Below, one piece after another: positions 26,018 through 38,100 of a DNA stretch of 64,000 nt (positions within the stretch are counted from its first letter, which is position 1; each line of letters starts with the position of its first letter). The position numbers were made by a program, and so were the translations under genes. The notes under the pieces are model-generated. The model was given only the letters and a program-made list of their open reading frames with translations. It searched no databases and had not been told where the DNA came from. The DNA is from Sinotaia quadrata (taxonomy: Eukaryota; Mollusca; Gastropoda; Architaenioglossa; Viviparidae), in NCBI GenBank assembly GCA_028829895.1, contig CM054179.1, positions 71,300,391-71,364,390 of the forward strand. The letters run 5' to 3'.

Positions 26018-27060
26018 AACTATTGACATTCTTTTTAGGCATTTAGGCAGTGATCTTATTGGAGAATTCATGCCCTGATTACATCAAGGTCATGGATGAA
26101 TTCTCACCATCATTGATTATGCTATTAAATACCCTGGGGTGATTGCTCTTAGTTCCATTAGTACCGCATCAGTAGCAATTGTTCTGTTATCATTTTCTCA
26201 CTTGTAGGATTTCCAGAAGAAATCTTGTCCAATAGAGGGACAATTCACAAGCGAGTTAAAGAAAGAGATTAATCAACTTTTGAGTGTAAAGCTACTCCTT
26301 ACCACCCTATGTGTAACAAGTTAGTCAAGAATGTGAATGCTACTCCTACCAAGTCATTAAAGGAATTGTGTGTAGAAAGACCACATGGTTGGGATATGTA
26401 TTTGCCAGCGCTCTTGTTTGCATTGCGCCAAATACAATAAGATTTAACTCTTTTTCTCACCTCTTGTACAGTAGAGCTGTTAGAGGGCCCATGACCATAT
26501 TATGAGAATACTGGACACAGAGCAGGCTTGTGGAATCAGTGAAAAGTACGAACCAACGTGATTGAACTTGCTAACCATATTGACACTTCATGACAAATAG
26601 CAGCCCAAAATGTATGTAAAAGGCCATACAAACAAGTCTGTACAATCGTAAAATGATAGCATCAAGCATCAAATTTGGTACATGGGTGCTGCTGCTATTA
26701 TCGCTTCACCAAAACAAGTTATAAGTAATGTAACAAGGACCCTATGATATCATCGAAAAATTGAGCGGGTGTAGTTTCAGAATTCAGATCAAATCCAAAG
26801 CAAAACTTTTCATGCTAATCTGATGAAGGCATATAAAGAACATCCTGATAACATGGTTGCTACCATGAATGAATTTATATTCTCAAAGATGAATATTAAA
26901 TCTCTTTTGGGATTGGCTGGTTACTATCAGAAATTCATCCCTAAATTCAGCACATTCGCCAAACCACTCATTGATTTGATGAGGAAAGGCAATCCAGAGT
27001 CAATGGAGTGAGGAGTGTGAAACTAATTTTACCAGTTTGAAAGACTGTTTCTCCACTCAT
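26018..27060 (+). mobile_element. Degenerate Ty3/Gypsy pol remnant with integrase upstream of RT
   Basis: Frame-shifted pieces of a Gypsy-type integrase run from about 26018 to 26450, with the recognisable blocks EILSN-like, FTSELKKEINQLLS and WDMYLPALLFALRQ. Next comes an integrase C-terminal tail, and then at about 26880-27000 a piece of the reverse transcriptase/RNase H connection (LLGLAGYYQKFIPKFSTFAK). In an intact Gypsy pol the RT precedes the integrase, so the order is permuted. Stops and frameshifts make it dead. No LTRs were recognised. Confidence 0.75.
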
Positions 27061-27175
27061 AAAGGCGATTATTAGTTTATGAAAGGAGCATGCTTTTTTT
27101 CTTTTTGCTTGCAACTTTGCTACTTCGACTGCAGTGACTTCTGTACTCTACCAGATCACATTAGTGTGTGCATCC

Positions 27176-28560
27176 TAGGGGTAGGCAAACTCCAGCCTGT
27201 GAAGGATTTTTGTCTGGCCCGCCAAGTTATTCACAGTTAAAATTGCCAAACAGCCTGCAAGACAGCAAAATAAAAGTCAATAAAAAAAAAAAAAGGGGGG
27301 GGGGGCTATGTTATATACTGTCAAACAGCCAATTCCTGGGCTGATATTATTGTCTATTCTATGAGAAGTTAACAGTTAAGAAATAAACATGCGCCTTATC
27401 GTGCCAGCACGCGTGGGCCAGGTTTATTTGTCTCAAACATACGTGTGGGCCAGGTTTATTTGTCTCAAACACACGTGTGGGCCAGGTTTATTTGTCTCAA
27501 ACACACGTGTGGGCCAGGTTTATTTGTCTCAAACACACGTGTGGGCCAGGTTTATTTGTCTCAAACACACGTGTTTGCATTGAAGCACACATACTTTTTG
27601 CTATCACAAACCAAACTGATTGTTGCATTTCCTTGCCATTATTTCCCCCCAGTCAATCATGTCTACAACCCCACATCCTAAAAAAAAAAAAGGAAAGTGG
27701 ATATGGAAAGTCAGACATGTAAGTCTATGTGGATGGACTTTTTCATCGAACAATATGGACAAGCTCAGTGTCTGAACTGTTTGAAAACTGTTGCTGTCTT
27801 CAAAGAGTTTACCTAACTTCGAAATTTCAATGTCTGCTGCTGAGAAAAAGGATACTATTGCTAAACTCACAGGCAATATCAAGAAAAGCAGTTTGATGTT
27901 TCATAAACAAACATCTGTGCATGAAAAAGTGATACGTGCCAGCTATGAAGTTTCATTACTGAAGCCATTTTCTGATGGAGACTTTATCAAGGAAAAGAAC
28001 TTTCCCCATGCTGCTAACTTCACTGACTTAAAATGGCCTTTCTCACGGATATCACCACACACCTCAACACCCTCAATGTCAATTTGCAAGGTAAAGATGT
28101 TCTCGTTCCTGAAATGTATTCACACATACAGCATTTGAAGTGAAATCACGCTTGTGGGAATTTCAGTTGCCTAATGGTCAGTTTCAGTATTTTCCATGTC
28201 TTGCTGCTTGTTCCATAGCAGATGTCGACTTGGAGACTTGTGGTGCAGTCATTATCTCACTGAGGGAAGAATTTGCCTCACGTTTTAGGGGTAGATTTCA
28301 AGTTGTTCAGTGCCCCTTTTGAAATCACAGTGAATGATGCCCCAGCTTCCTTGCAGATGGGAGTTGGTAGATATGCAATGCAGTGATGAGTTAAAAGCAA
28401 AGTTCTGCACCTCTTCTCCTCTTTCTTTTTTCGTTGTGTCATCCTTCTATATCTATAGAGCCAGTTGGAAACTGTTCTCAATGGAACAGGTGGTGATATA
28501 TTTAAGTAAAACTTTCTTAAAGTCATATTTGTTGTCTTTCAACACAAAACTACTCTCAGG
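27176..28560 (+). pseudogene. hAT transposon relic, BED/GTF2IRD2-like transposase
   Basis: A hAT-type left end (TAGGGGTAGGCAAACTCC, then 'ctggcccgcc') begins at 27176. A transposase start lies near 27659, with a basic lysine run whose A-homopolymer shifts the frame, then a BED-finger-like block (FFIEQYGQAQCLNCLKTVAV) that ends in a stop. Another frame from 27791 carries SAAEKKDTIAKLTGNIKK and FSDGDFIKEKNF. Later blocks up to about 28440 match the FAM200/ZBED5/GTF2IRD2 hAT group (NLQGKDVLVPEMY in the second copy). The C-terminal dimerisation motif and right end are missing. Several frameshifts show decay. Confidence 0.7.
27409..27570. repeat. Minisatellite, 32 bp x 5, inside the hAT relic
   Basis: Unit gtgggccaggtttatttgtc plus tcaaacacacgt; near perfect. 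It lies between the hAT left end and the transposase start, so it expanded within, or was carried by, that element. Confidence 0.92.
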
Positions 28561-29500
28561 CAGCTTCATTAAGTAAAGCTGGGCTGTTGTTGTCAAGAGA
28601 CATTGCTTTGCAGGCTTTTAATACTAAGCTTGAACGCTTACTTCCCTTTTTTTTTTGTTTTTGTTTTTTTTTGTTAGAATTTGTTTAAAAATATCAATGT
28701 TCAATCCCTATTTCTCTTCGCTAGTGTTCATAGTAATAATCATTTGATCAACACTGACTGTAAAGTGAGTTGAACTGACCCATTAACTATTTCTTAAAAT
28801 AACTAGAAATGGTTTTGGGCTTTGCTCATTTTTAGACTTTTGCTCACGGGTGTCACTACATCATTGTCATTTGCTGTCTCAGTCTCAGCAGCAGATATTT
28901 TCTTTCCCTGCAAGTGAGGGTTAGCAATTTTTCCACCCTCAAAAATTTTAGTTTTTTCAGATGTTTTTGAGGGTATTGGCTGACTGCTTGCTCCTATAAT
29001 TATATGCTTTCTTCCTTTCAGCAGCACTTTTTTTGTGTGTGTCTTTTCTTTGGTTGTTCACTTTCCATGTTTCTTGCATCTTAGAAGCTGGCTTTCTAGG
29101 AACAGGTTCAAGAATAGGATTGGTCTTATAGAAAAACTTGACTGCAATGGTTTTATTTGCAGCCTAGTGTATCTGACAGTTTGAAATGCAGCATAGGTCT
29201 CAATGTCCATACGACTGCTCCCAGCATTCAAGATCCCCCCCCCCCCCCCCGACACTGAAAGATGCATCAACAGCTGGACTATTGAAGGAGTATAGCAAGC
29301 TTTTGGCAACTGTTCTACTGATCTATTGCATTGTGTGTGTGTGTGTGGGGGGTAATATTTAAATACATGTACCTCTTTTTAAAGTCATCTTTGTTGTCTT
29401 TTAACACAAACTAGTCTCAGTAAGCTTCATTAAGTATACCTGGGCTGTTGTCAGCCCTACTTCTGGAGACATTGAAGCGCAGGCTTTTAATACTGCATTG
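28540..29500. repeat. Pair of direct repeats, about 110 bp, 28.5 and 29.4 kb
   Basis: Two similar blocks at about 28518-28635 and 29381-29495 share 'aaagtcat.tttgttgtctttcaacacaaact.', 'agcttcattaagta' and 'gcaggcttttaatact'. The 0.75 kb between them has open minus-strand stretches (28803-29027, 29058-29309) that I cannot assign to a family, plus a poly-C run near 29236-29250. Confidence 0.5.
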
Positions 29501-31250
29501 TTAAGGGGCATTTTCTTTTCAAGCGACAAAGCACATTTTGATGTAAGCATTTTTTTAGCATCTCCAAAAAGTTGCTTTTTGTTCCCAGGCCTGCTCTGCT
29601 TTTCAAGACAGTAGTCTTGCTGTTTTCCCAGGCATGTACATGTTCTTGTGTTTGGCTGTATTGTCAATACTTTCTTCAGGCATCATGAAGCATGAACAAA
29701 ATTCTATGAGCAGTGCATGTTGTTTTGAATGCTGGAAAAACAGCACTACTTTTGTAAGGTAGACAGAATGGACACATACACATGGAGAGTGGCCAGAACA
29801 TGTATCCTTTGATGAAAACAACACTCTGTGATCCTCATCTTGCTGTCTTTTCATTCTTTAGTGAAAATAAAAAATTTCTCTCTTGAGCTGCTGTTGAATA
29901 ACTTTCAAAGACTCCTCTCCTACGAAAGACACTTGCATGCTTTTGACCTCATTAATAATATCTTGGTAGAGATTTTGGTCTACCAATGACAAGAAGCTGT
30001 AGTACAAATTGATATAAGCATAAAAAAAGACGCAGGGTAATAATGACACATCAAGAAGGGATAACCACATATGTGGCACATATTTTTCTGGGGCTGTTCC
30101 CTTAATACCTAGCACTTCACACATCAAAAATCCTTTCTTTCATATCTGAATTCCACTTAAAATCTGTGTGAATGTCATTTAGTAGAGACTTCACTTTGCC
30201 TAAAAACTGCTTGCAAAATTGCTTTGCACAGTCATGTGCATGGGGATAAGTGTCTCCATATATGTCCATTAAATTAGATATTGCTCTTGCTTATATTTAT
30301 ACTTTGTACACTTAAATCCTTCTCTATTTCTGATAACAAGGAGCTTTATATTATTCTATCTGGACATTTTTATCTTGTTTTATTTCTATTCTATTTTAAT
30401 CTACTGTTTTCTTTATTAAATTCCCTTTAAAGTTATAAATATTGACTCACTTTTTTTGTCCCGTCATGTCATAAAGACTTCATTCACAAAGGGAATTTTA
30501 GGGGCTTGAGCTAGATTACCTAGTTTTTAGCATAAGGCTAGATGTTTGCAATGCATCATTTCACTGTGCATCTCTTGTATTTGTTTTCTGAAAGTGTGAC
30601 TAGAAAACCGGTTTAAGTTTTCCAGCAAACATGGGAGGAATTAAATAAACAACATTTTATTATTTTCTCGTCTTTCTCTCCTGCATTTCACATGCACATA
30701 TCACCAAACAATAAGGCTGCAAACAAATTTTAAACTTTCAATTTTGTCTGACATATTGTTAGTTCTGATCTGTATTTTGCAGCAGTTTCCGTTACATTCA
30801 TTGGATTAAATGAAAAGCTATTTAATGCCTGTTGATTTCCTTTAAGTTTATATCATTTGGTGTAAGCCCTTCAACCAGACTATCCACTTTCAGTCTTTTT
30901 AATGTTAACTTCTTCACACTCTGTTTAAGTATGCTCCAAGGTGATGTTGCGCAATGCCAAAGAAATAACAGCTTCTGTACAGCATCTGGCTGCATCTTTT
31001 ACCACCAGATTTAATGAATGTGCAGCACATGGAAACCAAAACTGCTTGTGGATTAATGCTAATATTTGACTTTGAACTCTACAGTGCTTGCCTCAAATTT
31101 GATCCATTGTCATAATCCTGACCTCTAAAATCTGACAGTAACAGTTCATTCTCTTTGTAATACTTCAAGAATCTTAACCTTATACCACTCTTAAAGATTT
31201 AGCTGACATCATGGATTTAGTAGAAAGTAGATGTTTTCAGTTGAAATTCA
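29500..31250 (-). pseudogene. Second hAT-type transposase relic (ZMYM1-like), minus strand
   Basis: The reverse strand of 31133-31074 reads SDFRGQDYDNGSNLRQAL followed by a stop. It is continued by NPQAVLVSMCCTFIK and FFGIAQHHLGA at about 31060-30940. These are decayed forms of the GQ.YD.ASNM...AHSLNL...FFG block of the TTF-finger hAT transposases. Reading further (30130-29600) there are long minus-strand open stretches, such as 30127-29858, without a motif I can name; they may be the C-terminal half of the same element or other debris. Many stops are present. Confidence 0.5.
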
Positions 31251-31602
31251 CTAATCATATAAACAGATTGCTATACAGCTATCCATAGAAAACTAGGTAC
31301 AAGTTGCATCTCAGATACTGCCAGAGTCTTAAACTTTTTAATGAATGGCTACAGTATGCCAAATAAGTAAAACTAAGCTCAAGTAGCATCTGAGACAAAG
31401 GCAGCTTCGGCACCCCCACCGACAGAGGGCAGTTGAGGGTGTGCACCAAACTGGTGCAACCTGTTTCATCCCCTTCCACCAATCCTCCTGCCCTCCACCT
31501 CAGACGCACTGCGAGGCTGTGGGGATAACCCAGAAGCAGACCAAAACCAAGAACGTCGTAAAGATGAAAGGTCTATTGCGGCTTCTGGGGTGAGTGTGAG
31601 CG

Positions 31603-31606
<4 letters not shown>
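31251..31606. other. Unassigned GC-rich patch before the CA repeat
   Basis: 31390-31605 is distinctly GC-richer (for example cggcacccccaccgacagag) and open on the minus strand. No family was recognised and it is probably transposon debris. Confidence 0.3.

Positions 31607-31657
<51 letters not shown>
31607..31657. repeat. (CA)n microsatellite
   Basis: About 25 CA units. Confidence 0.95.
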
Positions 31658-31658
<1 letters not shown>

Positions 31659-32149
31659 CTGAGTAAATGATCTATAAATTTCCTCAATATCTTTTAGAAT
31701 TAGAGCACATGGCTAAAAACGAAATAATCATTAAGAAAGGATGGTTAGGTTGTAGGGGGACATAAATGTAATGCCCTTTCAAATGTAACTGGACAAAATC
31801 CAAAAAATTAGACAACAAGACCTTAATTAATGTGTCACAGTCACGAGTCTGTTTCCATGTTGTGCAATGTTAATACATCCTGAATAATCTATAAAGCAAT
31901 TTTGCTGTCATAATAACTGCAAGAAAATATATTTTATTCTTTAGTTTTCAAAACAATAAAATTGACCCTTATATGACAAAAACAACTAACAGTAGAAATA
32001 AGATATCAAATGAGACACATATTTCCTATTCATGTTTGTTGTTATTTATTTTTTAATTAGATTTATTGGTGATACAGATTTTAGCAAATTATAGTTTCCT
32101 GACATTTGAATTTGAAATGTAAAGTCAAATGAAATATGATGTGCTGACT

Positions 32150-35100
32150 TCATTGGTTGCTGGTGGAAAACAAGGCCAACAAGCCTGCTGCTGCTCCAAC
32201 AGATGCCACATAATTACTGAAGCTAGTCAAGGTAAACAAAAGATTTATACAACCACACTCATGCTCAACATCTCTTTTATAAACTTGGCTGCTATATACA
32301 AAAACACACATGTTCAACATCTATCTCATAAGTTTGGCTAAATACACACACTCAAATGCCTGTTCAATATCTCTCTTTCATAAGCTTGGCTACACACATA
32401 GAGCTGAAACCTAGCAAAGGATTAAAGAACCAAAACATCCCTGAATTTGACCTTCAGTCATAGAATACTGAAAAATAATCCATTACTTGATAAACATATT
32501 ATATGGCAAATTCTATATATAGTATATTACTAATATAAAATGTTGAATTATTCATATTCTCTACAAGTTTATATATCTTATACTGAAAACATCAATTACA
32601 AGTTGAATTCCACATAAAGAATTATTAAGCATACTACAGTTATTCAAAGTTTTTAGAAATATGATATACTTGTGGAAATAAGTTTAAAGATATTCAATCA
32701 TAATGTTTTTTAAAAGGAGAACAAGATGCACCATTATAATAGCAAATGGAAACTAATCTTTATAACTGGATATTGTTTCAGTGCTAGAATGGACATATAC
32801 CATCTTTGAAATTGATACAACCATTAGAAAATATACAGTTTAATCAATGAAAACTTTCACCATTTTTATTAAGTGGCTAATAAAAATGTATATATAAATT
32901 CAATTGGTGAAAAAAACTCTTTATGGTTAAATAAATAAATAAAATTAAATTAAATGTTGAAAAGTGGGAAATATCTTTTGTGAATGGAATTTTGCCAACA
33001 ATTCAGTAATTGTATTTATATATGTTTTAATCCTGCATGTGATATTGCGACATGACCATCTGTTTGATTGATAACTACTGGTGAAGCTGATCTACAAGAA
33101 AATGTAAAAATATTATAGAATTTTATATAAGAACAAGTCTTAAATGAAGCACAGAGATGGGAAAAATATAAAGTGAAAAAGGTAGAACTAATTTTAGACA
33201 GAATCTGACTGTCTTATTTTGTTGCTAAATGAGTATTAAAGTGTCTCCCTCATACACTCGCACACAGTATCCTATTTGTAAACTTTCATACATACGAAAA
33301 GTCCAAATTTCCTATTTCCATGCTGTACAAAAGCACATTTCTACCAATATGACAACAGATAGCTTTAGTGTGCTACTCCAAGTCAGTTGCTTAATGTTCA
33401 TAGTAATTACAGAGTGATAGTATTTATTTTTAATTATTAAAACTCCAGTACTATGTCCAAGAAATATAAAGGTCTAAGTGTGCTGTGAGTGTGTTTTTAG
33501 CAAGTTATAAAAGTGAATATGACTCAAATAAATCAACTTCAGAACAAACCTCTTGATCATTAGTAAGGAACTCTATATAAATATATATGAAAGATTCTTT
33601 AAAAAATTAGAAACTAAAAACATATAAATATATCTGGTGTTACACGTTTAATGTACTTTGTATGTAACACACAAGAAAACACTGAAAAAAATGGGGGAGG
33701 GGGAGTTGATCATAAGATTCAAGACAAAAAATATTTTTTAAGTAAAAAATATCTACTGATGATTTTTATCAAGTTGAAAATTGATTTTATTCTAAATATT
33801 AATGCTTTTCATGCATTTTTTACAATTATAAAGAAAAATATGTAGTATTTCATTTTTACTTATAAATGTCAACAAACAGATATACTAGAAAGAAGTTGAT
33901 TCCTTTGTAAGATTCTTGTCACAAAGTGATTCTGAAGGTAGGAAAGATGAAATAATAAATAATGAATGTCATGAACTTCAAACAGATAATTCAGTTAAAT
34001 ACTTTGCTACAGTATCTATAAATTTGAAAAATAAAATAGAATGTAATAACAAAATGCTGTCACTCAACCCTAATGCCTATCAAACAGTTCTCTTTTTATG
34101 GTTTGACAAGAAGTAGTATGCAATTAACATATAAGCATTTATTTTTAAGACATTTTTATTTAGTTCCAAACTTTATTTTTAAATTCAGGAATATTTAGTA
34201 GATTTAAAATGAAACACAGATAAATACAGTAAAAATAAAATACTTTTGACAATACCCTGAAGCTCCACAAGCAAAATATAACCATTCACCATTGTTAATC
34301 AATGAAATTATCAAAAATCTGATGCACTCTCCTCCCAAATTGGAAAGATCTGACATGTGCATGTTACAGAGGCTAATCTTATTGTCCGATTTAAAATCAA
34401 CTTCTCTCACCTCATTAACCGATAAATTGAATCCAGTAAACTCCTCACTACCATTGGATGATTCTAACACCAAAATGAAACACCAAACGCTAAAAACAAA
34501 AAACACTTTATGAAAAATTGAACGCAGCAAGGAGAAAACGTTTCAAAATGCGTGTCAATTATTGTACAATCATCACACAGGAAGTAGGCACTGGAAGTCT
34601 CACGATTTCTCTAACAATAAGAGAGGAAAAGAGCACTGGTTGATACGGACGCTTTTGGACGTTTTGCCCAATATGATGTACGGATGCTTTTGGCCACTCT
34701 GCCCAGTAAAGGGTTAGAGATAATTATAGTCAATGTGTATAACCTTTTTCAATGATAGCAGCTGTCACAATCACATGGTTTGCAACAAGTCACTTTCTTT
34801 CTTATTCAGATGACAGTCCAACGTACCCTTCTAGGCACATTATACAAGTGTTCCCAAATCTTTGATGCGCTCACAAGCACATGGTAGAGAATTGTCCAGA
34901 ACTTGTAATTACATCAGCAAACCATGAGAAATGTACCCGAATCTTCGCGTGTGCTACTCAAGCACCCCGAGGAATGTTCAAAAAATCTTTGTGAATTCCC
35001 AAGACCAAACTCAAGCCTCAATTTCTGCCATATTGGCTCTTGAACAGAATTCACAGGAATCAACTTAAAGCAACATGTTTACTGATAAGTTCGATGACAA

Positions 35101-38100
35101 CATTGGATATATATACACCAATTTGATCTGGTAGTCACTGCAGTCTGAAGCAGATACAAGGTTACGAAGCAAAATAGGTGCCCTCCTTTCTGCAAAAGTC
35201 AAATTAAGACAGCACTAAACTTCAGGCATATCTCATCTTTAAACGCCGCTCTTACACACATTCTCAACTTAAAAATCCTGCAACAATATTCATTAAGTCT
35301 GATATACACTCTGCATAAGAAATATAACACCAAACTCAAGAAAAGTACAACGTAATCAAATTAGTCAACATAGGAATAATGGTTCAATTACATAAAGCAT
35401 TCTCCAATTCAAATCATAGATCAATAGCAAACGTACGAAATATTTCTAAGTCCATTCTTTCTTTATCAGCCAGTTAACTTACCATAAGCTAACAATCACT
35501 TTTATGACCAGACTTGAGTTATGTCAAAATCATAGTGATTAGAATATAGATCTTCAACAAAGTAACTTTCAATTCATCCCCATTGGATGAAGTTGTTATG
35601 AACAAGTGTGAGACAATAAGTCAAAAAACTACTCATCCGCCTGGAACTGGTTTGGATTATACCAGCAACTTCTAGCATATTTTCCACCTGAGTTGTTTAC
35701 TCCAACTCTGGCACTTAGAAAAATATCATCATAAGCAAGGTCAGGTCACGTTAACATTGGCAAGAATATATAATTATTACGTTCAGAAATAGGGGTAGGC
35801 AAATTTACTCTGCCACACAATCAAACAATATAATTCAAAATTATCATAACCCCAACTGGCCCAAGAGAAGCCTCATTCTGGATAAAAGGCATTTCAAGTC
35901 GGTTATCCAAAGTTCTTTGTGTACACAGAAATTTCTAGTACCCATGCTATTGTCTAAATAGTCCACCCACAACTGTGCTAAAGCAGTAAAGGTTATGAGA
36001 TGAGTGAATATATGGCAATATTTCTATTTTTTTTAAATTATAAAAATTAAAACCCTGTAATCACACAAAAATTTAAAACAACAAAAACTGTGTGCATATA
36101 TAATTATTAAAGCTATCACACAATATGCATAAAAATTTCGGCAAGGATACATGGTGGGGTTCATGTTCTTGAGAATGTAAAAAGATGCTACAATCAAAAG
36201 CACCAAATACAAAGAATTATTGTAGAATATGGAGAAGGTAGTTGCCTCATAGTCAGCTACTTCATTCTTCTTCCAAAGAATGCTAAAACAAACATCAATA
36301 ACATGAGATAAGCTCAATTTCTAAACATAATTTTATTCATTCAATGAGATACCAAGCTTAAGTTACCTAAAAAACAAGAATCTGAAATCACAGTCTCTCA
36401 ACAATCCCAGCACTGATCACCAAAGTCCTGCTATTGTGAACTTGTGCAGATGTGCTCTGTTTGTGTAGCTTTAAATTGCAATATCTTTTAAACTAATTAA
36501 GATATCAAGATGCAATTTGACAATTTTTCATTTTGCATCATTTCCTTCAATATGAAACCCATTTCATTTAGATTTAAAACTACTTAATTTTGGGGCAAGA
36601 CTACCTTTGTACCAATTCTGAACCTTCTTCCTTTCCCATCAAATCTTCCCCTTTGGCTCTGACAAGAAACTAGCAAAACTTCAGAACCACCCCATCAATA
36701 CAACCAGTTTTACTAATTCTTATAACTATAATCAATATGTATCATATGATTAATTTAAAAATGATGAAAACATACTTCAATAGATTTATTTACCGTTCAT
36801 CTTTTTCTTTCTTAGTCATCTTTTTGTCATCAGCCAACTTTTTCATCATCTCCTGTGCAACTGCATCTTCTCGTTTCACAGCAATCCTTTGAATAAACCA
36901 GAGTGTAGAAAATTTGCAGTCAAATAAGTGAAATTGTTTTCATGCAATAGATCTTGTGATGGTAATATAAATCTAATATCAGAATGTTAACTTTCAAGGT
37001 GTTTTAGAACTTTACATCTAATTGGAATTTATGTCAATAGAAGATAGTAATGGTCCTGATAATATAAAAAAAAAAAATTATCTGTAGCAAAAGATATCAA
37101 AACTGCTTAAACATAAGATTAGTTAATAATTTTTTTTTTTACTGATTTATTCTAAGACAAGCAATAAATAAGTAGAATTGCTATTCATTTCTTACTTAAA
37201 ACATCATGAAGTTATTTCCCAGATTTTGACTTAGGTAAATACATGTATATCATATGTGTTATTTCATTTTTTTATTAAACAACACTTTGTGCATAAGACA
37301 TATTCTCCTAGAACCAAATGATGAGTTTGAAATCTCTGCCAAATAATAAAAAATCTTTCCCACATTATTATTACTTCTAGAACATAATTATTAATATTAA
37401 TTCTTACTTGTGCTTAAGAATAAACTTGACATTGCGATATGCCATGGCTACAAAATATGTGCTTATAATTGTGCCAAGGACAAAAAAAATGGCAGACTGG
37501 TAGAGATCCATTTGGTGGATACGCCAGAACAGCCCTGCATTGAAAAAAAATTAAAAATTAAACACTATAGTATAATATGCAAACAAGTAAAATGTTTTCT
37601 TATTCTTTCTACTAAATTCCCATCCTAACAGAAACATCAACAAAAATACTGTTACACAAAAATAAGGCATTCAATTTCTTCAATACTTATATGAATATTT
37701 ATACAGTAACTTCATAAAATTAAATTTAATTATCTTGATTTTCTACCTATATGTATATCAAACAGTATTCAATCATCTCAATTGGCAAAAGATATCAAAC
37801 AAAACTCGGGTTAAAAGTTTTAATTTTTTCATTTTTTAGCAAATCATTTTCAATCTATGTCAAAATTAATATGTAGCAGATATATCAAATATGGCTCATT
37901 CTCTGAGCAAGTGTACTACAAAGGGTGGGTCCATTTGAAATGTGTTTTCTTAAAAATAAAGTTTTGAAATATTAGGTGTTTATTTTCTATATATTCAGAA
38001 TTGAAGTGAGATACATACGATAGTTACATGAATATGTGTCTATTTATTTTGTATTATTTGTAATACAAATTCGTTTAGAACTGAAAAAAATGGCACCTCT

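Noticed and set aside
880..27570. Regularly spaced repeats resembling CRISPR arrays
   Set aside because: The units are contiguous tandem repeats with no unique spacers, no cas genes are present, and the host is clearly eukaryotic.
34240..34295. Possible last exon of SSR3 (minus-strand 'tatattttgcttgtggagcttcaggg')
   Set aside because: Wrong phase, no acceptor, and the match needs a frameshift. The exon at 32216-32150 fits phase, acceptor, family C-terminus and stop.
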